From Trogon surrucura (taxonomy: Eukaryota > Chordata > Aves > Trogoniformes > Trogonidae), in assembly GCA_020746105.1 (NCBI GenBank), contig CM036657.1, positions 2,410,580 to 2,474,579 on the forward strand: 64,000 nucleotides of DNA, written 5' to 3'. Shown one piece after another: positions 35,917 to 48,074 of this stretch. Position 1 is the first letter of the stretch, and each line of letters begins with the position of its first letter. The notes below the pieces were generated by a model that was not told the DNA's origin, ran no database searches, and was given only the letters and a program-made list of their open reading frames with translations. Both the position numbers and the translations under genes were made by a program.

Positions 35917-36386
35917 GGACAGCATGAGGGTACAGCAAAGGGCTACGAAGATGATTAGGGGACTAGAACATCTCTCTTATGTGGAAAGATTGAGGGACTT
36001 GGGGTTTTTTGGTCTGGAGAAAAGATGACCGAGGAGCGGGAAATCTTATCAATGCTTATAAATACTTAAAGGGTGAGTGTCAGGAGGATGGGTCCAGTCT
36101 TTTTTTAAGTGGTGCCCAGTGACAGGACAAGAGGTAACAGGCACAAACTTGAACATAAGAAGTTCCATCTAAACATGAGGAGCAACATCTTGCCTTTGAG
36201 GGTGGCAGAGCCCTGGCACAGGCTGCCCAGAGAGATTGTGGAGTCTCCTTCTCTGGAGACTTTCAAAACCCGCCTGGATGCCATCCTGTGCGACCTGCTC
36301 TAGGTGAACTTGCTCTGACAGGGGGGGTTGGACTAGGTGATCTCCAGAGGTCCTTTCTAACCCCTTACATTCTGTGATTCTGTGAA
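35917..36386 (+). mobile_element. CR1 LINE 3' end
   Basis: A second plus-strand CR1 directly after the previous one. It starts within ORF2 (…[26 protein letters not shown]) and ends TTCTGTGATTCTGTGAA. One frame is kept over the last 64 codons (36,109-36,303). Confidence 0.85.
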
Positions 36387-36604
36387 CGTTGTCCAGCATA
36401 ATATATCTCACACCTCTGTACTCAAGAGCCTTAATCAGCTTTATTTATATTGGAGCATGATTGTGTTGTGTTTTATACTGGAGCGGATCATGCTAAGAGG
36501 TTCTACCAACCTTCTTGTAGGTACTGAAAGGCTACTATTAGCTGCTGCCGCTGCCACCACCGCCAGCACTCTCCCACCAAGCTTTTTGTCTGACTGAACA
36601 AGCT

Positions 36605-37358
36605 CAGTCACAGAATCACAGAATGTCAGGGATTGGAAGGGACCTCGAAAGATCATCAGGTCCAATCCCCCTGCCAGAGCAGGAACGCCTAGATTATGCT
36701 ACACAGGAACGTGTCCAGGCAGGTCTTGAATGTCTCCAGAGAAGGAGACTCCACAACCTCCCTGGGCAGCCTGTGCCAGTGTTCCGTCACCCTCACTGAG
36801 AAGAAGTTTCTTCTCGAGTTTAAGCGGAACCTCTTATGTTCCAGTTTCAGCCCATTACCCCTTGTCCTATCAGTGGTTGTCACCGAGAAGAGCCTGGCTC
36901 CATCCTCGTGACACTCACCCTTGATATATTTCTAAACATTAATGAGGTCACCCCTCAGCCTCCTCTTCTCCAAACTAAAGAGCCCCAGCTCCTTCAGTCT
37001 TTTCTCATAAGGGAGATGCTCCACTCCCTTCATCATCCTAGTTGCCTTGTGCTGGACTCTCTCCAGCAGTTCCCTGTCTTTCTTGAACTGAGGGGCCCAG
37101 AACTGGACACAGTATTCCAGATGGGGTCTCACCAGGGCAGAGTAGAGGGGAAGGAGAACCTCTCTCGACCTACCAACCACCCCCCTTCTAATACACCCCA
37201 GGATGCCATTGGCCTTCCTGGCCACAAGGGCACAGTGCTGGCTCATGGCCATCCTGCTGTCCACCAAGACTCCCAGGTCCCTTTCCCCTACACTGCTCTC
37301 TAATAAGTCATTCCCCAACTTATACTGGAACCTGGGGTTGTTCCTACCCACATGCAAG
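36605..37358 (-). mobile_element. Young CR1 LINE, 5'-truncated
   Basis: The 3' end CACAGAATCACAGAATGTCA is at 36,607. The minus-strand ORF2 C-terminus is nearly identical to the full-length copy at 49,254. It breaks off at 37,358 within another, older CR1. Confidence 0.9.
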
Positions 37359-37698
37359 TCCCCCAGCCTCTCCTCACAGGCACATCTTGACAGCCATCCT
37401 GCCAGCCCTCTGCTGGGCCAATGTCAGCTTATCAGCATCCTCCTTGCATCGAGGGACCTAAATCAGACATAAAATTCTGGATATGATCTAACAAGCACTG
37501 AGCTAAGTGAAACAGTCACTCCCCTCAATCTGTTGCCTATACTCCTGTTGACACAGCCCAGGATGCTGTTGGCTGCCTTTACTGCCAGGGCACACTGCTG
37601 GCTTGTGTTCAGCTTGCTGTCTACCAGGACCCCCAGGTCCTTTTTTTGCAGAGCTGCTACCCAATCAGTCACTCTGCAGCCTGCATTGCCACAGTGGG
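37359..37698 (-). mobile_element. Old CR1 LINE fragment
   Basis: Minus-strand ORF2 text ([21 protein letters not shown], ...NSILGCVNRS) from a different CR1 subfamily. It is cut by the LTR at 37,699 and by the young CR1 on the left. Confidence 0.75.
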
Positions 37699-38253
37699 TG
37701 TAGTGGATTGACCCTGGCCAGCAGCCAAATACCCACACAGCCACTCACTCACTCCCCTCTCCTGCAGGACAGGGAGAAAGTAGAAGGAAGACGAGAAAAC
37801 TTGTGCATCGAGATATGGTTTAAAAAATGAAACAAAAACAAAAAGAGGAATTTATTCACTGATTCCCATCAGCAGGCAGATATCCAGCCACTTCTTGGAA
37901 AGCAGGGCCTCAGCACACCAGACAGACACTGTAACCACAAACATTTCCTCCCCTTCCTCCTCTTTCCCTGAGCTTTTATTGCTGAGCATGATATCACATT
38001 GCATGGAATATCCCTTTGGTCAGTTTGAGTCAGCTGTCTCAGCTGTGTCTCCTCCCAACTGCTTGCACACCCTCAGCCTACTTGCTGGGAAAGCAGAGTG
38101 AGAAATAGAAGGCCTATGATGCTGTGCAATTATTGCTCAACAATAGCCAAAACACTAGCTTATCAACACTATTTTGGTCACAAATCCAAAGCACAGCACC
38201 CTACAGGCCTGCTAAGAAGAAAATTAACTCCATCCCAGCCAGACCACATACAC
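37699..38253 (-). mobile_element. Solo ERV LTR, avian ERVL-like family
   Basis: Plus-strand boundaries TGTAGTGGATTGACCCTGG and ...GACCACATACACA. On the minus strand, CAATAAAAGCTCAGG near 37,977 is the TATA region. It shares long blocks with 24,392-24,968. No clear target duplication. Confidence 0.78.
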
Positions 38254-40995
38254 AGGGTTAAGTCCATCTCAGGACTAAACCCTCACAGTTTATTCCTTTA
38301 GCACAATATATTGCTTTCTGTTCACCTCCCACTGAGGTGCACAGGTGTTGCAATTATCACATCCCTGAGACTCTTACAGCAATGCTCTACTAATATTTCC
38401 ACTACATCTGATTTTAATTGTATAGGAGCAGTCCTCCAGTTTCCCCCTTCTAGTTACTAGTACCATGAGATCAGCTGCTGGATCCCAATCAAGGAAGCTT
38501 TAGAACTCATTACAAAGGTTACAAAAATTTTAAGAAGTTACATAATGAGCACAACTTAATGAAGTCTCTACAACTCTAGCTTCACTAATGATCCCATTTG
38601 TGCCCTAAACTATCGCCCATCCATGTGGACAAGTTCAGCTATAAGATCTTGTTATTTCTCTACTTAATTTAAGACACGCCATACTTCATTAGTTTGACCT
38701 CTGACAAACTACTTCAAGAACCACAATTCACTACAGGCTCATTTTCTTTGCTTCTCAGGTAAACTGTTTTCCACAAATAGCCAGAGCAGAGAGCTGATGC
38801 ATTCACAGAAGTGGAAGCACACTAAGTAGGATTTAATTGGTGTCAGCTTGTTTTAAACTCAAACATAAGCACAATGATACAGCATAATTGGTAAACAAGC
38901 ATTATTGTGCCCAGGAAAAACGCTTATCACATTGGTAGTAACAGACCATGTGCCTTACGTTAACTTGGTATGAGAACTAGCTGTGTGAACCAGTTTGGCA
39001 TCAGGTGTCTACTACTGGGAAAGTAGTCCTTGTCCCTGTTGCCCACCCTCACCCCCCAGTAGTCCAGGGACAGAGGCCAAAGGCCAAGAACTGTCCCTCT
39101 AAAAACTCAAACATCCCACAGAAGTACAAGATCGGGGGGGGGGGAGAGAAGAGACAGACAAGTCACCTACTTCTGTTCCAGCTTCCTTTGTCAGAGCTCT
39201 AGAGTCTGATCACCTCATGACTAAGACCACTGAGAATTAAGTATGTACTATCAACTTCATAGTACTGCTTACTCACAACTGACTTATACAAATAGGATAT
39301 GATTGTTAAGAACTGCCTGCTTTGAATATGTAGTAATAAGTAAAAAGGTAAACAACACATCTTGCAGTAATATCTATGTACGTCAATCTAGTCAAATTTT
39401 GTTTTAAACTGACTTATCAGTCTTCTAAACACTCCCATTAGCAATCTGTGATGAGATCCTTAACAATACACATTAACACATACATATGCTGACTCAGACA
39501 TAACACAAGTAAATGAGTTATTCAACTTGAAGACTGATGCTGTTTGCATCCGGTTTCATCAGAGCAGCATGGGTTTGTCTGCAGCCATCTGCTTCCAAGT
39601 GCCCTCACAAAACCGAGCTCCCGTCTTGCGGAGCAGTAACAAGATTGCTCAAAACACAGCCAGCATGACACAAAATCCATTTGTTTCCTTTTGGTTTTAA
39701 GTACATTTCAGACTGCAAGTTTGCATTCTAGTCACAAATGATCACCTCTCGATGATAGTAAGCTGTTATTTCTCATGGTTGTTCCTGTTCATACGGGTAA
39801 TTGTTTCATCTGTTACAGGACAGAAACCTTGCCCCATGTTACATTACTCAGTTTAAGCCAGCATTGCCATCCTCATTTGTAATAACAAGTCCTACCTAAA
39901 GAGTCCAACTCCCTAAAAATACAACATATCTAATACTTCTTTTTTTTTTCCTCCTCAAGTAATATTTATGCCTCACTCTAATACTCAGGCACTATACATA
40001 CCTCATTTATGTAAAGCAGCTTAAAAGAAGTTACACCTTTCATCAGCAAAAATACAGCCCAAGACAATTTGTTTATCCAAAGATGTGCCCCACACTGATG
40101 AAAGGGGAACATATCAACTCATAGAAAAAAAACGTTTTACCAGGGGTTCCAAATACCATTGGAACCAGGTGGAGATGAAGCACTTCTTGAAATATCAGCT
40201 ACGACTGACATCCTTCCTGTAAAAAGCTGTTTGCAGCACCTAAAAGGGCTAGGATACTTCAATACAAGGGAGCCAGGGAGTGCAAGGAGATGCAGGCTGT
40301 TGCTCTGCCCCCACCCCCCTCCACATAATCACATACCCACCTCCAGGAAGGATTCTAACGAGTCCCCTGTCTCTTCTCTAGTCATGGACAGAAAGAGTTC
40401 AGAGTTAGCACTCCCCAAAAACCCCTAGTCTAGGATGTAGCACCTAGGTCTTGGAAACCAACTGCAGCGCACACGGGGCACTGAGAGGGCAGGAACCCAG
40501 GGAAAACATCTGCATTCTCTTGTTTAGTCAAAAATGTAAAACAGCATTTCCTCCCCCTCACACCCCACTGTCTGCCCTGTTACTTAAGTGCGATAAGCTG
40601 AATGAGCCTCCGTTGGTTTGGGTGGGGGAAAAAAAACAAAAACAAGAAAAACAAAACCAAGAAAAATAAAAACAAGAAAAAACCCAAACAAGCAAAAAAA
40701 CCAAACCAAAAACCACACAAAGGGACTCTCATTAGTATCTACTCACTACGGGGAGGGGGGGCGGGGAAAGGAAAAGTATAGAAAGAAACCGGAGTTAGGC
40801 CCAGAGCCTTTTGTCATGCTGAGCAGCTTCCTTACCCCTCACCACCTCTTAGGCTCAGTGAGAGAGAAAACAAAAGCCCTCAGTATGGGAGGGTACGAGC
40901 TTTGCATCTAGTCACAGAGAACAGAACGTAAGAAGGGGAAGATGACACAAAAGAGAAACTCCTCTCCACCCCTACCCACCAGGTCTCCGCCTCAC
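38254..40995 (-). other. Probable intron 1 of the minus-strand UHRF gene
   Basis: Sequence downstream (on the minus strand) of the Ubl exon donor. No further exon was recognised here, in particular no exon 2 with the rest of the Ubl domain. 40,620-40,720 is a long A-rich tract. 39,127-39,146 has a G run. Confidence 0.5.
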
Positions 40996-41148
40996 CTGCT
41001 TGCCCCGGTAGAAGAGACGCTGGCGGTCAGGACTCACACAAAAGGTCTTCTGGATCTTCTCCCGCAAACATTCAATCTTGGTGAGACGGCTTAGATCATC
41101 AATAGTATGGGTCTCAGTGCCATCTATGGTACGAACTTGGATCCACAT
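40996..41148 (-). CDS. UHRF2: UHRF family exon encoding the N-terminal ubiquitin-like domain
   Basis: The minus-strand ATG at 41,148 (A at -3) opens 51 codons that begin [10 protein letters not shown] and end QRLFYRGKQ, then GTGAGG, a good splice donor. Every vertebrate UHRF starts MWIQVRT and the first coding exon ends after RGKQ, so start and end are secure. TIDG favours UHRF2; the block LSRLTKIE is also seen in UHRF1, so the paralogue is less certain than for the Tudor exons. The Ubl domain docks the E2 enzyme and helps the RING act. An unusual feature is two cysteines in the segment [12 protein letters not shown]. There is no stop. The exon is on the opposite strand from the Tudor exons and 24 kb past them. 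Confidence 0.9.
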
Positions 41149-41780
41149 AATGTGCGCCTTCCGCTAGTTCAGCCACCCGCAGTAAAGGGGGAAGGTCTTG
41201 TTCTCCAAGCGCGTGGTAACGGAAGACAGAACAGGCGTTTCCCTCGCTTCTTTGTTCAGTTCACTGAAGTAGGATTTTTGAATCCCACCGAACAGGCACG
41301 AGCCTCCCTGCCCACAGGCCTCACTCAGAAGGGTGTGAAGAGGTAAAGGAGATCTGACCCAACCCTCATCTACTCCCCAAGGGTACCCCGTAATCGCACA
41401 AACAGAGCCATAAACCCTCCAAGCCAGCATAACACGAGACAAAGTCTGGTGAAAATCGCCACAAGCAGGTCTAACGAACACCACCAGAAGCCATCACCAA
41501 CCCTCAGAGAGCGTTTACTAGCCACTACCGCTCTCGTACAGGGGTCACGACGCCAATAGCGATCTCGCGAGAGCCCTCGGCCGTAAAGAGACAACACTGG
41601 AAAGTGGGAGGAGGATGAATAACATCATCACCTCTCCTTCCGCATTCGTCTTTGCACAAAGTCACGCCCCGCCCCACCCCCGCCCTTTGAGCATTCTCTG
41701 GCCGGCATCTTTTTTTTCATTCCGCTCAGTAGTTGTGTCGGGGGAGAGGGAAGGTGGTTTAGTGTACGCGTAAGCGGCTA
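41149..41780 (-). promoter_or_regulatory. GC-rich 5' region upstream of the UHRF start codon
   Basis: CpG-rich compared with the surroundings (several CGC, CCGC and GCGA groups between 41,500 and 41,720), as expected for a housekeeping promoter. On the minus strand a CTAG|CGG at about 41,165, preceded by pyrimidines, could be the acceptor of a 5' UTR intron. No TATA box near the start. Promoter status is inferred from position and composition. Confidence 0.5.
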
Positions 41781-42228
41781 TTAAGGCTTCTATGGGCGTC
41801 AAGCAGGAGCATCTTCTCGTTCCCTTACAGAGAAAAGCATCTCTAGTCTCAGGCCTGCAAATTATACCAATGACATAGGAAGTGATCCTTTCAGACACAC
41901 ACACAGAATCAGGACCCAGCATGTCAGGTGCCACAGTGACACAAAAGCATGGACCTGACATGGCATAAATAAAAAGCAAGTAAAACTGTTTTGCATTCAG
42001 TGATGAAATATAGGCCCCAATGTTTCCCAGTACAAAAGTGCCATCAAAACCTCAATCCAGTCAGATTTAGCTTTTCTTAATAAACCCAGAATAGAACTGT
42101 CTGCTCTTATATTAGAAAAGTGCAGATGTGAGCCAGAACAAAAACCATCAAGCCTTCTTTTATAACACAGATCAAGCGTATGAGTTTTATTTGCTACATT
42201 TTTGCTCAAGGCTCCAAGTAACACTTCG

Positions 42229-42740
42229 CACACAGAAACTGACTCTACAACTCACAGGGAGTTATAAAGCAGGTATGTTTATTACGGTGCGAGGGGATCT
42301 CTTCTCAAAGCTTGCACACCGTTTGATCAAACAGACAGATATTTATCACACAAAAGCATACATATTCATGAGGGCAGGCTGGGTTAGTTCTAAGATAAGC
42401 GTGCTGGACCTCCTCCTTTTGCCGCATGCGCGGTGCCGTCTGGTGGTCGTGGGCTGGGGTCTTCTGGAGGAAGGCTCGTAGTCCTCCTCCTCCTCATCAC
42501 CGTGTTCTTTTGGGGAACCATAGCCTGTACTCCCTTGTTCTTGCTGACAAGCAAGGGCTGCAGTCTGAGGCACCCTGTGCCTGTTTATCTCGCAGTAGCC
42601 TTGCATTCCGTTCTCGGAGATCAGTCCCGCTCAAAGCATCACCATGTGTGTACGGACCTATCTCACAATGCAACTGTTACATAGTTCATTGCTGCTGCTT
42701 GATAGAAGGCTTTCAGCTAGGAAATTTCCAGCAGGCCCTT
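42229..42740 (-). mobile_element. Probable ERV LTR
   Basis: The minus strand reads ...GCACCGTAATAAACATACCTGC (AATAAA poly(A) signal at about 42,280), then TTTATAACTCCCTGTGAGTT. Upstream is GC-rich with GCATGCGC. Composition and the signal position suit an LTR of about 0.5 kb. Ends and target duplication were not resolved. Confidence 0.45.
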
Positions 42741-43024
42741 ACAGACAATGAATTTCCCATTATCATGTCTATATGTGCACTAGCAGCTCCTGTTATCTGA
42801 GTTCTCTTGCGACAGAAGGTTCTAAACTACTTGCAGTGTTAGCAGGCTTGACTATATGTTTACATTTCGCTAAACTATTCGCTGCATTGGCAATGTCTGA
42901 CTGAATGGTTTTACTTCTCTGTATCACACTGAAAATGTCTGGATTTCTCATGTACACTGGTAAAATGGTACTGTAAAAACATATCCAATGCAGTACCCAG
43001 TGAGATTCAGCTTATCGATATAGG

Positions 43025-43428
43025 TCTCTGTGACTGAGAGAACTGGGGCTGTTTAGCCTTGAAAGGAGATGGCTGAGAGGGGACCTTATTAACGTAGAGA
43101 AATATCTGAGGGGTGGGTGTCAAGAGGAAGGGGACAATCTCTTTTCAGTGGTGCCCAGCAATAGGACAAGAAATAATGGGTTTAAGCTACAACATAGGAA
43201 GTTCCACCTCAACACGATGAGAAATTTTTTCACAGTGAGGGTGACAGAGCCCTGGCACAGGCTGCCCAGGGAGGTTGTGGAGTCTCCTTCTTTGGAGACA
43301 TTCAAAACCTGCCTGGACGCATTCCTGTGTGGCTGCCCTAGGGGATCCTTGCTCTGGTGGGGGCGTTGGACTAGATGATCTCTAGAGGTCCCTTCCAACC
43401 CCTAACATTCTGTGATTCTGTGATTCTA
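43025..43428 (+). mobile_element. CR1 LINE 3' end
   Basis: Plus-strand CR1 C-terminus ([20 protein letters not shown], then [19 protein letters not shown]) and 3' tail ending TTCTGTGATTCTGTGATTC. Confidence 0.88.
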
Positions 43429-43902
43429 TATCTGGGAGCATCAAAGCCTACATTTTGGGGCAGGGTTTGCAGCAGCTTTGTTGCCTGGGTAGTAAATCTT
43501 TAGAGACTGAGTTAACAAACTGACAGGTTCCAGATGAGAGAGATGTGATTTTTTGACTATTTTTGTATGAGGATGATATCAAAGATCCCTGTATATTAAT
43601 TTCAGGTCTGACATGATTCCCATTCTGGCCTTGGTTGAGTTACATTTAAGGCCTGATTTATGAATATTAAGCACTTGTAAAGGCAGCTGAAATAAATGAG
43701 TTATTTAATCCTCCTGGAAATATGTTTCTTGCCTTTTTATCTCCATTGTTCCATCTCTGTTACTGAGATAAGAAACATCTTCCTGTAACTATACCTACTA
43801 GAGCACAACACCAGAATGTCAAAGAGACACAAGTTTAGAGTTTGGTTTATAGCTTGGTGGTGGTGTTACAAGCTCTAATTCAAGTAATGTTGTACATGTG
43901 AT

Positions 43903-44687
43903 TGTCGAGGGTTAGGGCTGGGCCAGCCACTAACACAGACAGATGCTCTCTAACCCCCTCTTCCACCCCCCTAAATGGGAAGAGAAAAGGGAATGAGGCA
44001 GAGAGACTTACGGGTTAGAGAAGAAAAACTAGAACAGCTTTAATGAAACAGTAATGGAAATAATGGTGAGAAAATAAAAGTAGAGAACTATATACAACTA
44101 TAGATATTAGCTCGATATAAACCCAACTCCCTCCCCCAATAGCAATCCCCACTGGTGCTACAGAGCAGGAGGCACTGGGAAAGCCCCAGGCTCAGTGGTG
44201 GCAGGAGCTGGATACAGGGAGCTGGATTCGGGAACTCAGGATCCGGATCAAAAGCAGCAGGTCAGATGGGGTCCTCTCTGGACACCAGCCATTGCAGAAA
44301 AGGGATGAAACTCTCGTGATCCCTCAATTTATACTAGATATGACGTATATGGAATGGAATACTCTCATTGGTCACCTGTCCTGTCTATTACCCCCCGGAG
44401 GTGCAACCTTTTACTTCCTTGTGTTCCCTCTTACTACCTGGCACCCCCAGCGTGGCACACCAGAGCCAGCAGTGGCCTTGGGCACTGTAGGAATAAGTAT
44501 CAGCCAGAGCCTTTCTGCATCCCAGTCCCAGGCAGTGACTGCAAACATCAGGTTTTATCACTGCCAGTAGCACACCCTGTCTGCAAAAACGTGCTGCTGA
44601 CTTCAGAACGTGCAGCCTCTTAGAAGACACTAAACTGGAAAGTAAAAATCACTAAACAGGACTGGGTTTTTAGCTAAACCCAGGACA
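43903..44687 (-). mobile_element. Solo ERVL-type LTR with 5-bp target duplication
   Basis: Reverse complement of the family at 10,760: TGTCCTGGGTTTAGCTAAAA at 44,687 down to ...CCCTAACCCTCGACA at 43,903. Flanked by GTGAT at 43,898-43,902 and 44,688-44,692. 785 bp. Confidence 0.92.
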
Positions 44688-44692
44688 GTGAT

Positions 44693-45464
44693 CTAGTGAA
44701 ATCTTTGTTTGCCAGCCTTCTTGGCTTCTCTGAAACATTTAAAGATAATTAATGCAGAGGAATACAGTAGGAATGTGGGTTAATAATCATAACTAAAAAG
44801 AGATAAATCAAGCTGTCATCAGCTTTGCCCTAGTTCCATTCCACCACCACAGTAAAAAGAACAGAGTCCCGATATAATTCCTTTGCAGTGTCTTCTGTTT
44901 TGCAGATCACAATCTTTCTCTTAAAGTTACTATTAACAACAAAACATGTTTCTTTTCTGGAGTGGGAAGAAAAAAGTTCTGGAGAGACTCTGAAATGGGG
45001 TCAGTTTTAATGGGTTAGAAGAAATAGAATCAATATTTTGTGGGAGCCTATGTTGAAAGCACAGGATCAGCTTTCTGGAATAGAAAACACCTTTTGCTAG
45101 AGAGACAGACTGGAAGAGGATCAACCTGCTAAAAATGCATATCTGGAAATCCATTACCTGGTTGGTGTTGTAAAGAAAGAGAGATCAGGTTGCTGGCACA
45201 GGGGTTACTGATTAGAAAGATCACATTGTTATGGATTGATTGTAGCTGGCCTCTTTTCTAACATGCAAAGTGGAATTAGAGACTAAAATATAAAGGGAAA
45301 GAAAGAATGTAAAAAGTATTTGACTGGTAGTCTGTGAGAGGATGCGAAAAGAGGAGGTTAGAGGAAAAGTGAGCTAGTTATTTAGCAGATGATAATGTCC
45401 TGATTGGGCATGCTAGTGAGGAAATTATGTACTGATAAAAGAGAAATTAATTGAGCAGCGTAGT
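44693..45464. other. Non-coding spacer
   Basis: Purine-rich plus-strand sequence; no recognised element. Confidence 0.45.
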
Positions 45465-45597
45465 ATGCATTCCCGTTCGGTCCCCGTGTGTTGCCTGATC
45501 TAATTGAGAGGTGGTGTCCGTGCCCATGACAGGGATGTTGGATGAAAATGATCTCTAAGGTCCCTTCCAGCCTAGGCCATTCTATGATTCTATGATT
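45465..45597 (+). mobile_element. tRNA/CR1 chimeric SINE, second copy, more truncated
   Basis: ATTCCCGTTCGGTCCCCGTG (end of the tRNA part), then TTGCCTGATC, GAGAGGTGGTGTCC and the CR1 tail, ending ATTCTATGATTCTATGATT. It aligns along its length with 33,990-34,119. Confidence 0.8.
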
Positions 45598-46067
45598 ATG
45601 TACTTGAATGAGGGTAGCAGAGACTAATTTCTCAGCAGAGAAATTACGGGCTGGGCAGATCAGATGGCTGAGCCATCTGATGTATTAAGCAATAATGCAG
45701 TTAGGTGGCAGCAAAGATAAGGTTTGAGACAGTAGAAATTATTTTCTTGCAAGAAAACCCTATAATAGCTTGAAAGACTGAAGGAAGGGACCCTCTTCTG
45801 CAGATGGGGTCTGCATGGTATGCTGTGCATGGGTCAGAGTCCTGTTTGATGCTACACAGGTAGAAAATGGCTTGGGTTATCTGGCTCTTACAACAAGGGC
45901 CCAAATTATGTCAGGCAGTGTGTGAGAAAGTCATTACCCACTTCATCTTACACTTCCTTCTTAGGCGCTGGCCTGTTTTACCATTGGTTCCTAATATGCT
46001 GTTACCTTAACTATATTATAATGTACATATGTATGTATGGCTGTGTATTTGCATATACCACATAATT

Positions 46068-48074
46068 TGGCTTGTTTAGGGACCTGGTTGACAGAGTCCC
46101 TTGGGAGGCAGTCCTGAAGGACAAAGGAGTCCGTGAAGGCTGGGCACTCTTCAAGAAGGAAACCCTAAAGGTGCAGGAGCAGGCCGTTCCCCATGTGCCA
46201 AAAGACAAGCTGGCAGGGAAGAAGACTGGCCTGTCTGAACAGAGAGCTTTGACTGGAAACTCAGGAAAAAAAGGAGAGTTTATGACCACTGCTGTAAAAG
46301 ACAATTAAAAATGTTTCTATAAATACATTAGCAACAAAAGGAGGGCTAAAGAGAATCTCTGTCCTTTACTGGATGCAGAGGGTGACATAGTGACAAAGGA
46401 TGAGGAAAAGGCTGAGGTACTTAACACCTTTTTTGCCTCAGTCTTTAATAGTCAGACCAGTTGTCCTCTGTGTACACAGCCCCTTGAGCCAGAAGACCGG
46501 GATGGGGAGCAGAATGAAGCCCCCATAATCCAAGGGGAAAGGGTTAGAGACCTGCTGCACAAGTCCATGGGGCTAGACGGGACCCACCCAGGGGTACTGA
46601 GGGAGCTGCCATAAGTGCTCACCAAGCCACTTTCCATCATTTATCTGCAGTCCTGGCTAACTGGGGAGGTCCCAGCTGACTGGAGGTTAGCAAATGTGAC
46701 GCCTATCTGCAAGAAGAAATGAAAGGAGGATCCAAGGAACTACAGGCCTGTCAGCCTGACCTCAGTGCCAGGGAAGCTTATGGAGCAGATCATCCTGAGT
46801 GCCATTACATGGCACATACAGGACAACCAGGGGATCAGGCCCAGTCAGCATGGGTTCATGAAAGGCAGGTCCAGCTTGACCAACCTGATCTCCTTCTATG
46901 ACAAGGTGATTTGCTTAGTAGATGAAGGAAAGGCTGTGGATGTTGTCTACCTGGACTTTAGTAGAGCTTTTGACACTGTCTCCCACAACATTCTGCTAGA
47001 GAAGCTGGCGGCTCCTGGCTGGGATGGGCATGCGCTTTGCTGGGTGAAAAACTGGTTGGATGGCCGAGTCCAAAGAGTCGTGGTGAATGGAGTTAAATCC
47101 AGTTGGCGGCCAGTCACGAGTGGTGTCCCTCAGGGCTCAGTCCTGAGGCTGCTCCTGTTTAACATCTTCATCGATGATTTGGACAAGAGGATCGAGTGCA
47201 CCCTCAGCAACTTTGCAGATGACACCAAGTTGAACAGGAGTGTTGATCTGCTGGAGGGTAGGAAGGCCTTGCAGAGGGATCTGGACAGGTTGTATCGATG
47301 GGCCAAGGTCAACTGTATGAGGTTCAACGAGGCCAAGTGCCGGGTCCTGCACTTGGGTCCCAACAACCCCCAGCGGCGCTACAGGCTTGGGGAGGAGTGG
47401 CTTGGCAGAAAAGGACCTGGGGGTGTTGCTGGACAGCCGGCTGAACAGGAGCCAGCAGTGTGCCCAGGGGGACAAGAAGGCCAACGGCATCCTGGCCTGG
47501 ATCAGAATCAGTGTGGCCAGCAGGAGCAGGGAAGTGATGGTGCCCCTGTACTCAGCACTGGTGAGGCTGCAGCTTGAGTACTGTGTGCAGTTTTGGGCAC
47601 TGCAGTATAAGACAGAGACACGGAGGTGTCCAGAGAAGGGCAACGAAGCTGATGAAGGGTCTGGAGAACAAGTCTTAGGAGGAGTGGCTGAGGGATCTGG
47701 GATTGCTTAGCCTGGATAAGAGGAGGTTGAGGGGAGACCTCATTGCTCTTACAACTACCTGAAAGGAGGTTGTAGTAAGGTGGGGGTTGGTTTCTTCTCC
47801 CAAGTACTTAGCGATAGAATGAGAGGAAATAGCCTCAAGTTGCACCAGGGGAGGTTTAGATTGGATATTAGGAAACACTTCTTCATGGAAAGGGTTGTTA
47901 AGCATTGGAACAGGTGGCCCAGGGAAGTGGTTGAGTCATCATCCCTGGAGGTATGTGTAGATGAGGTGCTTAGGGACATGGTTTAGTGGTGGATTTGTCA
48001 GCCTTAGGTTTATGGTTGGACTAGATGATCTTAGAGGTCTTTTCCAACCTAAAAGATTCTATGATTCTGTGATT
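46068..48074 (+). mobile_element. CR1 LINE, 5'-truncated, disrupted ORF2
   Basis: Starts in the ORF2 linker (RVPWEAVLKDKGVREGWALF), with RT at 46,765-47,380 ([43 protein letters not shown]). The C-terminus is in other frames and the 3' end ATTCTATGATTCTGTGATT is at 48,074. The stretch 47,200-47,810 matches 30,412-31,020 nearly base for base, including the same frame break. Confidence 0.88.

Noticed and set aside
40615..40720. A-rich tract taken as the poly(A) tail of a processed pseudogene
   Set aside because: No cDNA-like body adjoins it and it is interspersed with C; more likely simple sequence.
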